Under the pieces are notes generated by a model. The model saw only the letters and a program-made list of their open reading frames with translations. It did not search any database and was not told the origin of the DNA. Source: Larix kaempferi (lineage: Eukaryota; Streptophyta; Pinopsida; Pinales; Pinaceae). From it: 64,000 bases of DNA. Both the position numbers and the translations under genes were made by a program. The stretch is taken from assembly GCA_027924585.1 (NCBI GenBank), contig BSBM01000125.1, positions 873,001-937,000 of the forward strand, written 5' to 3'. Shown here one piece after another: positions 11,681 through 23,359 of this stretch (positions are counted from its first letter, which is position 1; each line of letters starts with the position of its first letter).

Positions 11681-12555
11681 TCAAAAGTTCAAAACATAAT
11701 CTTCGTCACTTGAGGAATCTTCCCTTGCTTTCTTCTTAACTGGGTCGTCATCTTCTATAGCATGAGCATGATGCCTCTTCTTATTTCCTTTCTTGTTGTT
11801 GCCTTTCATCTTGGGGAAATTTCTTGCAATGTGTCCCATTTCATCGCAATTGTAACATTTGAAGTTTGAGTAATCTCTAGGAGGTCTTTGATTCTTGTGG
11901 AATCTTCTAGACTTGTGAGTGATCTTTCTTGCTCCTCTTTGCATGAGCTACCAAGGCTTGGTTATCATCTTCTCCCATCTTTTCTTCTCTGGCTTCAATT
12001 CTGGTTCCTTCCTGAGCACAAGTTTCCCAAATCCTACTAAAATTGATGAGCTTCCTTCTAGAACATATTCCTTGAATGAATGTTTCCCGTGATCTTGGGA
12101 GACCATTCAATGTAGTCATCACCAATTCTGCACTTTCAACATGATCTCCAATAGCTTCCAATTGTTCTTTGATTTGGGAGACCCTTGTGAAATAAGATTG
12201 AATGCTTTTTGAGCTCTACATCTTCACACCCTTGAGTTGAGTTCTCAAGGTCATCTTCATGTTAATATTCTTCCCTTCGAAATAATCTCTTCAATGGATC
12301 GAACATCTCCTTGAGAGTCTTCAATGATGAAACATGGGGGATCAAGTGATCCTTGATAGAGTCAGCGATGATCCTCTTAGCCTTAATCAAGTTCTTGTGC
12401 TTGGCTTTGTCTTCATCTCCCTTTGGCTCCTCAATTTCTTCTTTGATATATTTGTCCAACTCATTTTCTTCTAGAATGAGCACCACTCTATACTTCCAGG
12501 CACAGAAGTTATCTGCTCCTTCAAGCTTATCCTCAAGCTTAGTATTGTTTGTCAT
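11681..12555 (-). pseudogene. Copia gag, frameshifted
   Basis: The start at 12555 (MTNNTKLEDKLEGADNFCAW) resembles copia gag N-termini, with the usual FxxWKYRV-type block. The frame shifts near 12262 and again near 11940. A zinc knuckle near 11845 reads CYNCDEMGHIARNF. The family pattern is C-x2-C-x4-H-x4-C, so the last ligand is Phe (TTC in place of TGC). The downstream tail is basic and then acidic, as usual. Gag would form the particle and bind RNA. Confidence 0.85.
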
Positions 12556-13025
12556 CTTGATAAAATGAGAATCTCAAATGGAAATAAACATAGTAGGACT
12601 TACCAAATGAGATGCTCCAATCAAATGCTTGCTTTAATGTCTTCTGAGATCTAACTTCTTGTTGACTTATGTTTGCCAGAGAAACCCTAATTTTTCATTT
12701 TTGGATTCTTGAAAAACTTACGAGAGAAAGAGAGATGCACCTCCTCAAGGCAAGTTGAGTAGACCCTTCCTTCAGCCAAATATGTGGACAGAACTACCAA
12801 AAATTGGAAACCCTAATTTCTGCAGTTGCTATAGTTTCTGCAGAATTAAGTCAAAATTTGAAATATCTCAGATCTAGAATCTGCCTCCACAGGAAAATGC
12901 ACCCTCCTAGGGCAAATTAAATTGACGTCTTTTTCAAGCTGATCTATGTTGAAAAGCCTCTGGAACAAAAAACCCTAGTTTTCACTTCTAGCAGTTTCTG
13001 CTACACAAAGTCTTCTTTCAGGCTA

Positions 13026-13037
13026 GCTCTGAAACCA
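13026..13037 (-). other. Copia primer binding site
   Basis: Read on the element strand this is TGGTTTCAGAGC, directly next to the 5' LTR. It matches the plant initiator-Met tRNA site TGGTATCAGAGC with one mismatch. Confidence 0.85.
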
Positions 13038-13636
13038 TGTTAGAATTTTGATACTTCCAGAATGGTTATATTAGATCTTCGAACAATTTATATATATTAT
13101 CACAATAACCATATGCAATAGGATCACTGAAATATAGACAAGCACCGCATACAAAATAGACAGAAAGATTTACCCTGGGAAAACCCTCTCACAAGAAAAA
13201 CCCAGCAAAACTTCTTCAGTATAGATTCGTCAGAAAGTACAATCTCAATCTCGTACAATAACCTGAGAACAAGATACAATAGAAACCCCAAGAAAAGAGG
13301 TCTTCAATGCAGCTACTCTTTCTCCTAAGCGAACTTGTCCTTCTGCTACTACTTATGTGAACTTGCTTGAGTGAGATGATGCTCCAAATGAGCTAGGCGG
13401 CACCCTATTTATGCTGGTCACAAAACTGGCCCTTTTACTTAACTAGGCCAACCTAACTTTCCCTAACTGGGGCAGTTTTGCCCATTGTTTGGGGCAGTTT
13501 ACCCACTGAGCCGACTTGTCTATTTTACATTATTTCTTTAAGTGATTTTACATAATCAAATACAATATGAATATTTCCTGAAGGAAGTACAATAAAAATA
13601 CAATAAGAATATCTTCCGAAGTTACATTCTTCAACA
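13038..13636 (-). repeat. Copia 5' LTR
   Basis: This is the right LTR on the plus strand, 599 bp, bounded TG...CA. It would carry the element's promoter. It is about 40 bases longer than its partner because of an extra GGGGCAGTTTTGCCC-containing segment. Confidence 0.88.
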
Positions 13637-14137
13637 ACTAAGTTCGAAAAAAACTCCTCTAAGCTTTAAAAAGGTAATTAATGAGGCTGATAGGATTGAC
13701 CAGATTGTTTTAAGGTAATTATAAAGAAGTAATGAGCCTTCATAGAATTGTTTAACTTGAAATTCAAAGCACTTTTCTTGTATTTCATAACTTTGAATTT
13801 GGATTTGATTTTCCAATTAAACCTTGATTTGATTTTCCAACTAAACCTTGATAAGGGTGCTTCAACTTCAAATCATTTTCCTCATGTCATAATTCATTTT
13901 GTTTAATTCATTTAATTCATTTTTTTCAATCACTTCTAGACACTAGTGGGTACTACAACGAAAGAGTTTAATTGATTGGATTCAAAAAACTCTAAGATCA
14001 CCCATGGTTGTACAAACATCATTATCTAATGTAAAAACTTGAATGGTTACAACAAAAAGCACTTGGATAATGCTTACATCATCATATGTCAATTTCAAAA
14101 AAAAAATTGTAACAAATAATAATAGTAATATTATGTA

Positions 14138-14347
14138 TTAACCAAATGTAGCTATAAACACAAATAAAAATATATCTATACATATGAGAAAGACATTTGA
14201 TATGTTCACATAATATAAAAACAACTAATCAATTGGGCTAATAGATGTGGTTATTGGCCTAATAGATGTGATTGTGGGAAGGAATGTTATCCTCTAGACT
14301 TCGCATATTTGGTATATATATATATACTCGACGTATTTGGTAAATAC

Positions 14348-14404
<57 letters not shown>

Positions 14405-14600
14405 CCAAATGTAGCTATAAACACAAATAAAAATATATCTATACATATGAGAAAGACATTTGATATGTTCACATAATATAAAAACAACTAATCAATTGGT
14501 CTAATAGATGTGGTTGTGGGAAGGAATGTTATCATCTAGACTAGGCGTATTTGGTATATATATATATATATATACCAAGTACGCCAAGTATATATATATA
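14138..14600. repeat. 263-bp tandem duplication with (TA)n tracts
   Basis: Two copies start TTAACCAAATGTAGC at 14138 and 14401. Each ends in a TATTTGGTATATATA stretch. A long (TA)n run joins them at about 14360-14400. In the second copy the TA run sits inside an inverted repeat, GGCGTATTTGGTATA...TATACCAAGTACGCC at about 14543-14586. Confidence 0.8.
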
Positions 14601-14960
14601 TATAACTACTCTATAGAGATGAAAAGAGATACCAATTTTACAAAGATATGATGTAGATATGATATTTACAAAGAATTATTATTATGATAAAAATAAAAAT
14701 ATCTTAACACTAATCAAAATTACAAATTTGCATATCTGTATCTCCATAAGGTGTGAGTTCTATAGAGTTGAGTGGGAATTAATCATCTTCATAAGGTGCG
14801 AGTTCTATAGAGTTGAGTGGGAATTAATCTCTTTCAATGCTTTGATAAATCCAAAGTTGAAATGGATCTACATTGGTTAATATTAAATAATCTCCACTAA
14901 ATTCAATTGACTTTAGAAAATCACATTCCTTTATATCAAAACCGGGAGAATGAAACCCTT

Positions 14961-15182
14961 GCAGAGGCCATCATCCAACCTATCATGTAGTTTGTATCTC
15001 GTAACCAACACACCTCCGATCATTGCCATTAAGAAAAGAGACGGAACACCAAACATGTTGCTGTCTATAAAAAGTTAGCAGAGGCCATATCATCCAACCT
15101 ATCATGTAGTTTGTATCTCGTAACTAACACACCTCCGATCATTACCATTAAGAAAAAGAAACAGAACACCAAACATGTTGCT
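14961..15182. repeat. 117-bp tandem duplication
   Basis: Copies start GCAGAGGCCAT at 14961 and 15078 and share the CACCTCCGATCATT block, with a few differences. Confidence 0.85.
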
Positions 15183-15567
15183 TGCTTACTTTGATTAGTT
15201 GACAAATTGTGTGACTTGCCAAAGTCAACGGCAATCCCATCCTCGGAGAGGTAATTATAGAGAAAGTATTCAACTTTAGTCGAAGAAAGGTACTCCCAAC
15301 CTAAGAGAGGTAATTGTAGATAAAGTATTCAACCTTGATAAGAGTGGCCTCATTGGCTTCATATTGTGTTTGACTTTTGAACTTCAAACCACTCTCGTAT
15401 TTCAAATGCCCTTGATTATAGATCTTATTTTTTCAAATAGATCTTGGTAAGGGTGGTTAAACATCAAATCACTCTTTCATAACTCTCTTGATTTTCTCGT
15501 GAAGGAATTTTTATTATTGCATAAAGACTATTAGGTGCAATTACAACAACGCTTTGAAGCAAACACC

Positions 15568-15657
15568 CAATGGTAGATTTAGCTTGGATAATCAATAACA
15601 CCTTCCAAGTACAATGGTAGATTTAGCTTGGATAATCAATAACACCTTCCAAGTACA
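15568..15657. repeat. 44-bp tandem duplication
   Basis: Two essentially identical copies of CAATGGTAGATTTAGCTTGG plus 24 more bases start at 15568 and 15612. Confidence 0.9.
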
Positions 15658-16088
15658 AGATCCTTATAATAGGCAACCAGATTAATGACTACCACAAAAG
15701 TGTCATCACTAGGGAGGATGGAACTTGAGACCTAAATTCAACAAATCCTCCATAGTGCAGCCACACAAGCTCATGCCCAACTCTGATTTTTTTCCACCCA
15801 TGAAAACAATGATACAAGGGACTCAACATGGCCAAAAAAATTTTGACAAGGTACTGACTAAAATTTGCATTGGCAATCACAAGGAAGAGACGTCTGCTCT
15901 GAGGATTCTTATCAAACCATGAAAATTTTAGTAAACCTCAGTTAATAAATAGCAATCATCACCCGCTGTAATCCAACCACCCTTGGTAAATGTGATCCAG
16001 ACTACTACTTTATGATCAATTGTCTCAAGGTTCCAAGCAGTCATTACCCCAGCTACAACTAATCTTAGTGTTTTGGAACATTTGAAAC

Positions 16089-16292
16089 AACTGATATTTT
16101 AGACCATTATTGAGTAGTTGGTTCAAAAAACACTAAACAAGAATGTCATCACTAGTGAGGATGGAACTTGAGACCTACATTTGACAAATTAACTGATATT
16201 TTAGGCCATTATTGAGTAGTTAGTTCAAACAACACTAAACAAGAATGTCATCACTAGTGAGGATGGAACTTGGGACCTACATTTGACAAATT
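16089..16292. repeat. 102-bp tandem duplication
   Basis: Copies start AACTGATATTTTAG at 16089 and 16191 and both run to ACATTTGACAAATT. A third, weaker relative lies near 15700 (CATCACTAGGGAGGATGGAA). The rest of 15.7-17 kb shows nothing I recognise. Confidence 0.85.
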
Positions 16293-17128
16293 ATCCATAG
16301 TGCAGTTACACCACAAGCTAATGTCCAACTCTTCAACAAGTAATGAAAGCAATGATACAAGGGGCTTAAAATGGCCAGTATTTTTTATAAAGACCGAATA
16401 AAATTTGCACCGGCAATCAGAAGGTAGAGATGTGTCTAATACGAGGATTCTTACCAAACCATGAAAAAAAATTATGGTCAAATTGTCTCGAGTTCCAAGC
16501 CATCATCACCGCTACTAAATCTAATCTGAGTATTTGAACCAACTGATATTCTAGGTCATTATTGAATAGTGCTAAACAATGCATACACTTGAATATTGTT
16601 TTACAACCAGCATTTTATTGTGCCTATATATATGTGATCTCTGTCGTACATTTTTTCCACCTGAACATATTTTCCTCGCTATAAAAGTATGGTAAGTTCA
16701 AGGTTGAGTCTAACAAACTCAAAATTAGTTCATATGCAAAAGAGAAAAAATCCTCACGTGTTTACTGCATCATCCCACAAAAGAGAATATTTAAATCCAT
16801 TTGTAAAAATAACGCCACACTTGTTCCTTTGTAATGTGACTATCAAAAACAAAGGGTGAACTACTATGGATACAATACCAACGGCATGACATTAGAACCT
16901 TGAAAAGAAACCAAAATCAGTCAATCCCAAAATAGGCAATGAAACAATTTTGATCTACAATCATGGATGAAAAATCTTGTTAAAAACAAAAACAAAAACA
17001 AAAAATGGGAAAGGTCACTCATACACCATTCACCTTTTGAAGAGAATACTGGTTCTATGAGATATCACTGTCAAAAAGTTGCATAAAAATTGCATGAAAA
17101 ATCAGTAACTACTTTCAGGGAGTTGTAT

Positions 17129-17234
17129 GAAGTAGGGACTAAATTCTCCAAAACAACAAATCCTCTATTAAAAGTTTCATGAAGTAGGGACTAAATTCTC
17201 CAAAACAACAAATCCTCTATTAAAGTTTCATGAA
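17129..17234. repeat. 52-bp tandem duplication
   Basis: GAAGTAGGGACTAAATTCTC and the bases after it are repeated at 17129 and 17181. Confidence 0.9.
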
Positions 17235-17575
17235 GCTCCAGATTTTCAAATGCCATATGCTCCAATATCCTTTATGGAAAAAGATGGCAATCATGTAGAA
17301 AGTATTGCTGTTATTTTGACAAAAATAAGGTAGATCATCTTCAACACATTTTTTCAGGAACAAAAAATAATTTGGACAACAGTCAAATGCTAGCCACTAA
17401 ATTTTCCTTGCAACAGCCCACACCACATCATTCAATAGCAAGCAATTTTAAATTCCGGCCTTTAAAACCGGTAGTCCAAAGAGAGGAAACCTAACTACTA
17501 CAAACATAACTATTAGGATCAAAAAAACAAAGAGAAGCCAGCCAAGAGAGAGATAATGACACATGAAAAAATGGG

Positions 17576-17870
17576 AAGCAAAAGCCAATAAAGACAAAGG
17601 AGAACAAGATGCCACAAGCTAACCAGCAAGAATAATCTTGAATCCCTGAGCTAACTCTCCAACCTCTAAAAGAACTAAAATATGGACCAGAAAATTGGAA
17701 GGTGAATTAAACATTCCCATGGAACAAAAAATATGGCAAGCAAAAGCCAATAAAGACAAAGGAAAACAAGATGCCGCAAGCTAACCAGCAAGAATAATCT
17801 TGAATCCCTGAGCTAACTCTCCAACCTCTAAAAGAACTAAAATAAGGACCAGAAAATTGGAACATGGAAC
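17576..17870. repeat. 162-bp tandem duplication
   Basis: Copies start AAGCAAAAGCCAATAAAG at 17576 and 17738 and share the CTTGAATCCCTGAGC block. No gene is visible. Confidence 0.85.
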
Positions 17871-18109
17871 AAAAAATATGTCAAATTTGAGATTTGGCAT
17901 ATACACGACAATAGAATATCAACAATAAATGAAATAAACCTGCCTACTGAAGAAAGGGCAAACATATTACTACTCAAAACTTAAAAGAGAGAATAACATT
18001 TAAAAATATATATTTTAAAGTATCAAAGACTCCCATGGAACCTAAGAAGCGTTTTTAGAAAAATACTAGAACATATCGATATAATATATTTATACTACAG
18101 AATAACAAC

Positions 18110-18191
18110 TTAACTTGTATATCCTTTATGAGTGTAATAAAGGACTGCATCTAAGTGGCCATCAATAAACTCTCTTAAATTTTTAACTTTT
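18110..18191 (-). CDS. Candidate last exon (E5) of unidentified gene
   Basis: On the minus strand an acceptor TTGTCTTCAG is followed by an open frame KVKNLREFIDGHLDAVLYY... ending at TAA (18110-18112). Composition and lack of stops look coding. Joining it to exon E4 gives TGA at the junction codon. The gene may therefore end there, be a pseudogene, or use another splice site. I do not recognise the protein. Confidence 0.4.
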
Positions 18192-18292
18192 CTGAAGACA
18201 ATTTGTTAATGCTTCATAATAACAATAACTTTACATGAGTGACAACAGAGATTTCAATTAAACATGAAAGTAATTATACAGTAGCTACATAC

Positions 18293-18389
18293 CAAAAATT
18301 ATAATTATTTTTATTCAAAGGCCCTCCATAAAAATATAAATGAGCATTCAAATCCATGCAATCGGAAGGCAGATCAAGCAATGTGTCAT
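18293..18389 (-). CDS. Candidate exon E4 of unidentified gene
   Basis: This is a 97-base open block on the minus strand between an acceptor (TTTGATAG) and a strong plant donor (G|GTATGT). It encodes LLDLPSDCMDLNAHLYFYGG and then PLNKN. Its first two bases complete a codon started by the last base of exon E3 (G+AT, Asp), so the phases agree. No family recognised. Confidence 0.5.
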
Positions 18390-18599
18390 CTATCAAATTG
18401 AATAAACAAACATTTGGTCAATTTGACACAAGAATGAGCACATAACTAGAAACATCATCTTCAGATCCAATCTCAATTCAGTTCAAGAATCCAAGACATA
18501 GTTCATAAAACATAATCAGACATAAGTAATTAGCATAGTTTTAAAGATTGTATACAATCCCCAAATATATTCAAAAGCACAACACTTGCAATTCTATAC

Positions 18600-18646
18600 C
18601 CATCAAACGTTTCCAATTATTATTTGCCTCCATTTTCTTGTTGACC
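18600..18646 (-). CDS. Candidate exon E3 of unidentified gene
   Basis: A 47-base block lies between TTTGCAG and G|GTATAG on the minus strand and encodes VNKKMEANNNWKRLM. Its first base completes a Gln codon begun in E2 (CA+G), and its last base starts the Asp codon completed in E4. Introns on either side are T-rich, as plant introns are. Confidence 0.5.
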
Positions 18647-18896
18647 CTGCAAACATTATAAAACAACAAAAAAATCCAATAAATCTTCTCCATAGGATGT
18701 GATCAAATCATTCCTAGAATACAAAAAGTGGATCAAAGGTTGTATACTACACTCAAGATTAGGACATTTACTGCACCCAAAAATAAGGTCAAGTACTGCA
18801 CAAAACCAACCTATGCCATTTTGAAAAAAGAATTACATGTGCATTGCAGATATAATTATCGATGAAGAAATGCCAACTTGAAAAAACATGGTACAC

Positions 18897-19042
18897 TGGT
18901 TAGGGCGGAAATGAGACAGGAGCATATTATTAGTCAGGATAGCTTCCCAGACTGGCTTGTCAAGAAGTGGAAACTTAATACAGCCTGGACAGATCATCGG
19001 GTACTTGGGCATTACTTTTGGCATAGATGTAATCCCACAGAC
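18897..19042 (-). CDS. Candidate exon E2 of unidentified gene
   Basis: After the acceptor CATTTCCACAG the minus-strand frame encodes VCGITSMPKVMPKYPMICPG, then a segment ending LLSHFRPNQ, 146 bases in all. The donor CA|GTGTAC is weak, but it gives the right phase for E3. Two Cys in an MICPGC context might be structural. I cannot assign a function. Confidence 0.42.
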
Positions 19043-19249
19043 CTGTGGAAATGAGTCATGACTACATTAGAAAACAAAATGTACAAATGGTACACTTAGG
19101 ATATCCTGCTAGCTGGGAGAATAGATTAACCTAACAGGATTCATGCAGAACGGCATCATATACCTCACAATTTTCCCTCTGCAGCAAGTTATAAGAAACT
19201 GGAGAAGTTGCTCTGATGACTACTTTGCCGATGAGTACTTTGGGGGAAA

Positions 19250-19510
19250 TAGGCAGGGTTTTAGGGTTAGAGCAGTCATTAACACTTTATATGTTAAACG
19301 TGTCCAATGTAAAGTTAAATATTGTCATTGGGGGTTAGGTGGTCAAAACACCTAACCAACCAAGGGTTCTATAAAAATGTCACCTATGGTGATTTATAGT
19401 GTGTGAGATGTATTGTTGCAATGTTAATAATGAAGACAATAATTTACTCTCACTCTCTACCGTTGTGTGTAAATGTGTGCACTGTAATTTCCTACATGGT
19501 ACCAAAGACC
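19250..19510 (+). repeat. LTR-like end with PBS-like site
   Basis: This segment shares a series of words with 23.36-23.60 kb: GGTCAAAACACCTAAC, CTATAAAAATGTC, GTGTGTGAGATGTATTGTTG and a TGTGTAAATGTGTG end. It ends CCTACA at 19496, followed by TGGTACCAAAG, which is close to the initiator-Met primer site. A TATA-like CTATAAAA lies about 130 bases before the end. I read it as the 3' part of an old LTR. Its other end is not defined. Confidence 0.4.
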
Positions 19511-19767
19511 AGTCCAAGTCCATAATTGGAAAGGAATCTTTATCTGAACATGAGGTTGCAAAGATGGAAAGACAACATTAAGACAATGCTATTTTGAGTC
19601 TATTTAAAACTTGTCACACTGCATATAGAAGGCCATAAATATATTGAAGCTTGAGAATTCAATATTTTATAAATCTAAGGTTGTATCATTTGATAGTTTC
19701 AAAGGTTAAAATTTTGTAAAGACTAGGTACAAATACAATTGTCTATAAGCTCCAAGAGCATGTACTA

Positions 19768-19899
19768 CATAGCCACTATGAGTAAGAGATCTTGTCCAGA
19801 GAGATTCAACCATGGCAGTCTGAGCAGATTGGTTTCCAACACACTCAGCGCTTGGTAAGAGCATTCTACTACATCTTCCTCTGTCTTCACAGGTGGTTG
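19768..19899 (-). CDS. Candidate exon E1 of unidentified gene
   Basis: After a possible acceptor (GACTAG) the minus strand is open for 44 codons and encodes QPPVKTEEDVVECSYQALSV, then LETNLLRLPWLNLSGQDLLL. It looks coding by composition. The join to E2 needs a poor donor (ATA|GTGGCT) or a missing exon. Another possible upstream exon lies at 20285-20353, encoding LLLQGISEKLSISGRFIGIA. Confidence 0.4.
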
Positions 19900-20689
19900 C
19901 TAGTCTTGTTTGGTAAATAATAAAGGGACCATTGGATAATATACTGTTGAAAGTCTGCATGAAGCAGAAGAGCATATATGGGAGTGGGACAGGAAAGTCG
20001 AGATTTTATAAAGTTTGAATACTATAAAATTATCAGCTGATATCTTGAATTTCTAAAGACAGAATACTATAAAGGAATTGGCTGCTACTGGCATCCACTA
20101 TAATTTGGAGATGATAAAATGTGTTGATGGGAAAATGTGATTTGCCTGGCAAGATAGAGATGAGAACGTGGTCAGATGGTAACATGCTGCCAGACAACGG
20201 TAGCCACATCAAAGGAAATTGTTTCAGGTAGAAAACCAGAACAGTAGCAAAGTTTATGTTAAATGAACAAAAGACGAACAGAACCTGCAATGCCAATGAA
20301 ACGTCCAGAAATGGACAATTTCTCAGATATGCCTTGCAGTAGCAGTTTGGAATCTGGATGGTGACAAACATTTTAAAGATGCTCTTACAGTAAGGTCACA
20401 ACAGTTACAGATGTATACAATTTACAAATATAGTGTAAAAGATTCTGAGATGCCTAGAAACCCTGTTTTATAAAAAAGGAGACACCTGCACAGGATAAAC
20501 TAAGGTGCCTATACAAATTAATTTCAAAAGCAGATGTGCAGCAGGTCAGATTTTTAATAAATTTCCTGTTGATGGATGTTTTTGGTGGATATACCAGAGT
20601 GATATTATTTTTTATCACAAAAACCCATAGTTGCACGGGTACCACTCCTAGTACTTGGGCAACCTGTACCCAACGTTTCCCTGCTCCAG

Positions 20690-20815
20690 GGAGCTTGGGA
20701 GCTGTTACGAAACGCTCACTTTAATTTGAAGCTTCTTTGGGAGCTTGGGAGCTTTTCAGGAACTTGCATTCGCCGCTCCCTTTTTTCTGGGAGCTTCAAC
20801 AAGCTCTGAGTCCTA
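20690..20815. repeat. GGGAGCTT repeat cluster
   Basis: GGGAGCTTGGGAGCT occurs twice about 45 bases apart, with further GGGAGCTTC and CGCTCCC words nearby. Similar GGGAGCG words crowd both ends of the hAT transposon at 37.5-41.0 kb, so this may be the subterminal region of a related, incomplete element. Confidence 0.35.
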
Positions 20816-21134
20816 ACCATGTGGGGCCCATAATCATAAGTGCCAAAAATCAATTGAATGATCATTGTGTTTTGTGCCACCAACAATAAAAGAAATCAAT
20901 TGAATCTATCAATCATGCCATTTTTTAAAATTTCTAGGTTATATAAATTAAGAGGGCTCATGCCTCTTAGCTCTTTAGACCAATTCACACTCAAAATATA
21001 AGATGCCAATGAACTTAAGTGAATAAGCATGAATCTTTCTAGACCAGTACTAAAATATTGAACAATTATAACTCATGTCTCAAATGTTTATAGCTATCTT
21101 ACATTATTCCTATTGATTGATATAGCAATTTAGG

Positions 21135-22025
21135 CTAAGTCACCTGGTTTGAATTCGTGTTCGAGTTTGGCAACCTTGATGTTCGGCAAAAATTCGGTGA
21201 TAAAATTCGGCATTAAATTCGAGAGATTATAAAATTTGAAAATAAAAAAATACTTAAATTTTTTTGATAAAATTCAATATGCTAATTTCACCGCAGATTC
21301 ACCGTCTTTTATGGCAACACGAGCTTCCTGAGCTAGACTTACGTTACGCCATCACTTCTCATCCCTTACGATAGGACCAAACCACCAGTAAAAGTGATAG
21401 GCAATAAGGTCTAAGCCCTACCACACTCCCTTCCAACTACGAGACATCTATGTCCAGCCAAAACTGTTATGCAAATCTCCTCCATTACTGGATAAAAGCA
21501 GTGCTCAGAGATCAACAGTTCACTCTATTAGGAAACTCTGCCGACTACCTTCAATGGTTATGCACTTAAACCCCGGTTATGACCAGAGAATAGCTGTGTT
21601 CAGAGCTGCGACAGTTCACTAAAGAACCTCTGTTGACTACCTTGCGTCAGGTTATGCGCTTAAACTCCATTACTGGAGAATAGATCCATGTTCAGAGCTG
21701 CGACAGTTCACTAAAGAACCTCTGTTGACTACCTTGCATCAGGTTATGCGCTTAAACTCCATTACTGGAGAATAGATCCAGTCAAGGGCGTCGGGCAAAG
21801 GCAAAGCACAGACTCAGACCGGCGGCACGGCGGTGAGCGAATTCGCAATGATAGGTGCAGCGGCAGGTAATTTTGCGTTCCTCAGTCGTAGTTCGAACAA
21901 AAAAAGTGCGCTCGTGAGTTAGGGCTCCATTAAATTCGGCGAACTTCACCGATAAATTAACCGTCAGATAAAATTTGCCGATTTTCGCTTTTGAAGCTTC
22001 AAAATCGGCAAATGCAGTGACTTAG
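21135..22025. mobile_element. Non-autonomous hAT-type element (copy C) with perfect 8-bp TSD
   Basis: This 891-bp element begins CTAAGTCAC and ends GTGACTTAG, perfect 9-bp terminal inverted repeats. It is flanked on both sides by AATTTAGG (21127-21134 and 22026-22033), an exact 8-bp target duplication. The ends carry several TTCGGCG/CGCCGAA-type words in inverted arrangement. It has no coding capacity. Its centre holds about three tandem copies of a 92-bp unit (two near-identical at 21599-21782, one diverged before them). The ends relate it to copies at 4.0 and 28.7 kb. Confidence 0.85.
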
Positions 22026-22033
22026 AATTTAGG

Positions 22034-23340
22034 GTCATAAATGACATCAAACCCAAAATACCAAATACTTTGAAAGTTTGATGTTAGTTGAAACTTGAAA
22101 CAATCAAGTTCATTTACATGAGAATTAAGCAGTAGTTTCCATCTAAAAAAATGTAGAGGCACAAAAATACTAAGCACTCCTGAGAGCAATAATACAGATG
22201 GAGTTGGAACAAGGAATTAGAAAAGGATTGAATTTCTCATTGTTTATGAAACTATTGGTGCTTCATACATCTATACACATGCAATTTGCCTTTACAAACT
22301 CGTACAATGGGAAGAAGTTGTAGGTCAAATTTACAAAACATACCATGGCACTAGAATCATGCATAGTTATTGTACTGTTAAATTCAAGTCACACAAATCC
22401 AATTTATGTATAACATGGACCTAGGGGTGTGAGCAAATTTATAAGGATAGAATTTCATGACACAAATAGAGGCTTCAGAGGCTGAAAAAGTTTAAGCTAT
22501 GAAATTAATCAATACTTTTGTATTTCAATGTTTTAAAATTTCTTCAATTTTTTTTTAATATTTTGGTTTAATTTGTGTATGTGCGTGTGATATATATATA
22601 GATATAGATATAATTGCCACTCCCAACCTGTTGTTTCCTGAAGATTTGGATGAAGCTTCTAGCCATACCAGATACTCATACCCACGTACCCAACATACCC
22701 ATGTTCCAGAAACTTGTGCAACATAGCAAAAACCAAGTTTGAGAACGTGAAACCAGAAAGAATAATTTGCTGCATATAAAACCAAATAGAATTTCTTGCA
22801 TCCCCACAAAACAGTAAGGAAAATATTAGAATAGAAAAACAAAAAACAAACAGAATGTGTTTGAAGTCTATTATTGGGCCTGGCCAGTCCAATTTTGTCA
22901 TTTTATTGGCAATGGATATTGAAGTCCCAACAGAGAGTTTACTTCCAAAAGGCAGTTAAAAGCTTGCCCAATTGAAAAAAAGGAAGAAAACGGGAACAAT
23001 TTTGAACGATTGTGTCTGCTTAGGTGGATCTCCAGAGAGGGAACAGCAGAGGATTTGCTCAACACGTACGTGTCTAGAAGAATTTGGTGGCATTAGCATA
23101 ATTTTATCTTTACAAGGGGGGAGGTAACATTATGAAACATTATGGGAGTTCTAGATCCGTTGGACGAAAAGAACAGATAGCAATCAAGATTTTTAAATCA
23201 TCATCAAGTTTTTCTAAACATCCCATTGAATTGTTTTCTCGGCAATCTTTTTATATTTAGATTTTGTATTAAAGGGGGCTAAAATGTTTTTAGGAAAAAC
23301 TATTCATGTTAAGGGGGGTTATTAGAGTGGTGAAACTCCA
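22034..23340. other. Spacer, nothing recognised
   Basis: Short open frames on the minus strand (22.55-22.90 kb) overlap each other in different frames and show no motif. I see no bounded repeat. Confidence 0.5.
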
Positions 23341-23359
23341 TCAAATGTTATTAGGAATC

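Larger units (their letters stand above)
7737..13636 (-). mobile_element. Ty1/copia retrotransposon, complete ends, dead
   Basis: The element is 5.9 kb and reads on the minus strand. The two LTRs (7737-8293 and 13038-13636) both start TGTTAGAATTTTGATAC and end CTTCAACA. Flanks are GCTAA (7732-7736) and ACTAA (13637-13641), a 5-bp target duplication with one change. The primer binding site and polypurine tract are in place. The internal order, read on the minus strand, is gag, integrase, reverse transcriptase, RNase H, which defines the copia class. Gag is frameshifted, integrase has lost part of its core and reverse transcriptase carries a foldback insertion. The LTRs differ by many substitutions and a length change of about 40 bases, so the insertion is old. 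Confidence 0.9.

Noticed and set aside
20101-20235. Plus-strand frame MGKCDLPGKIEMRTWSDGN... with a donor-like end
   Set aside because: It looks protein-like but overlaps alternative minus-strand readings of similar quality, and has no partner exons on the plus strand.
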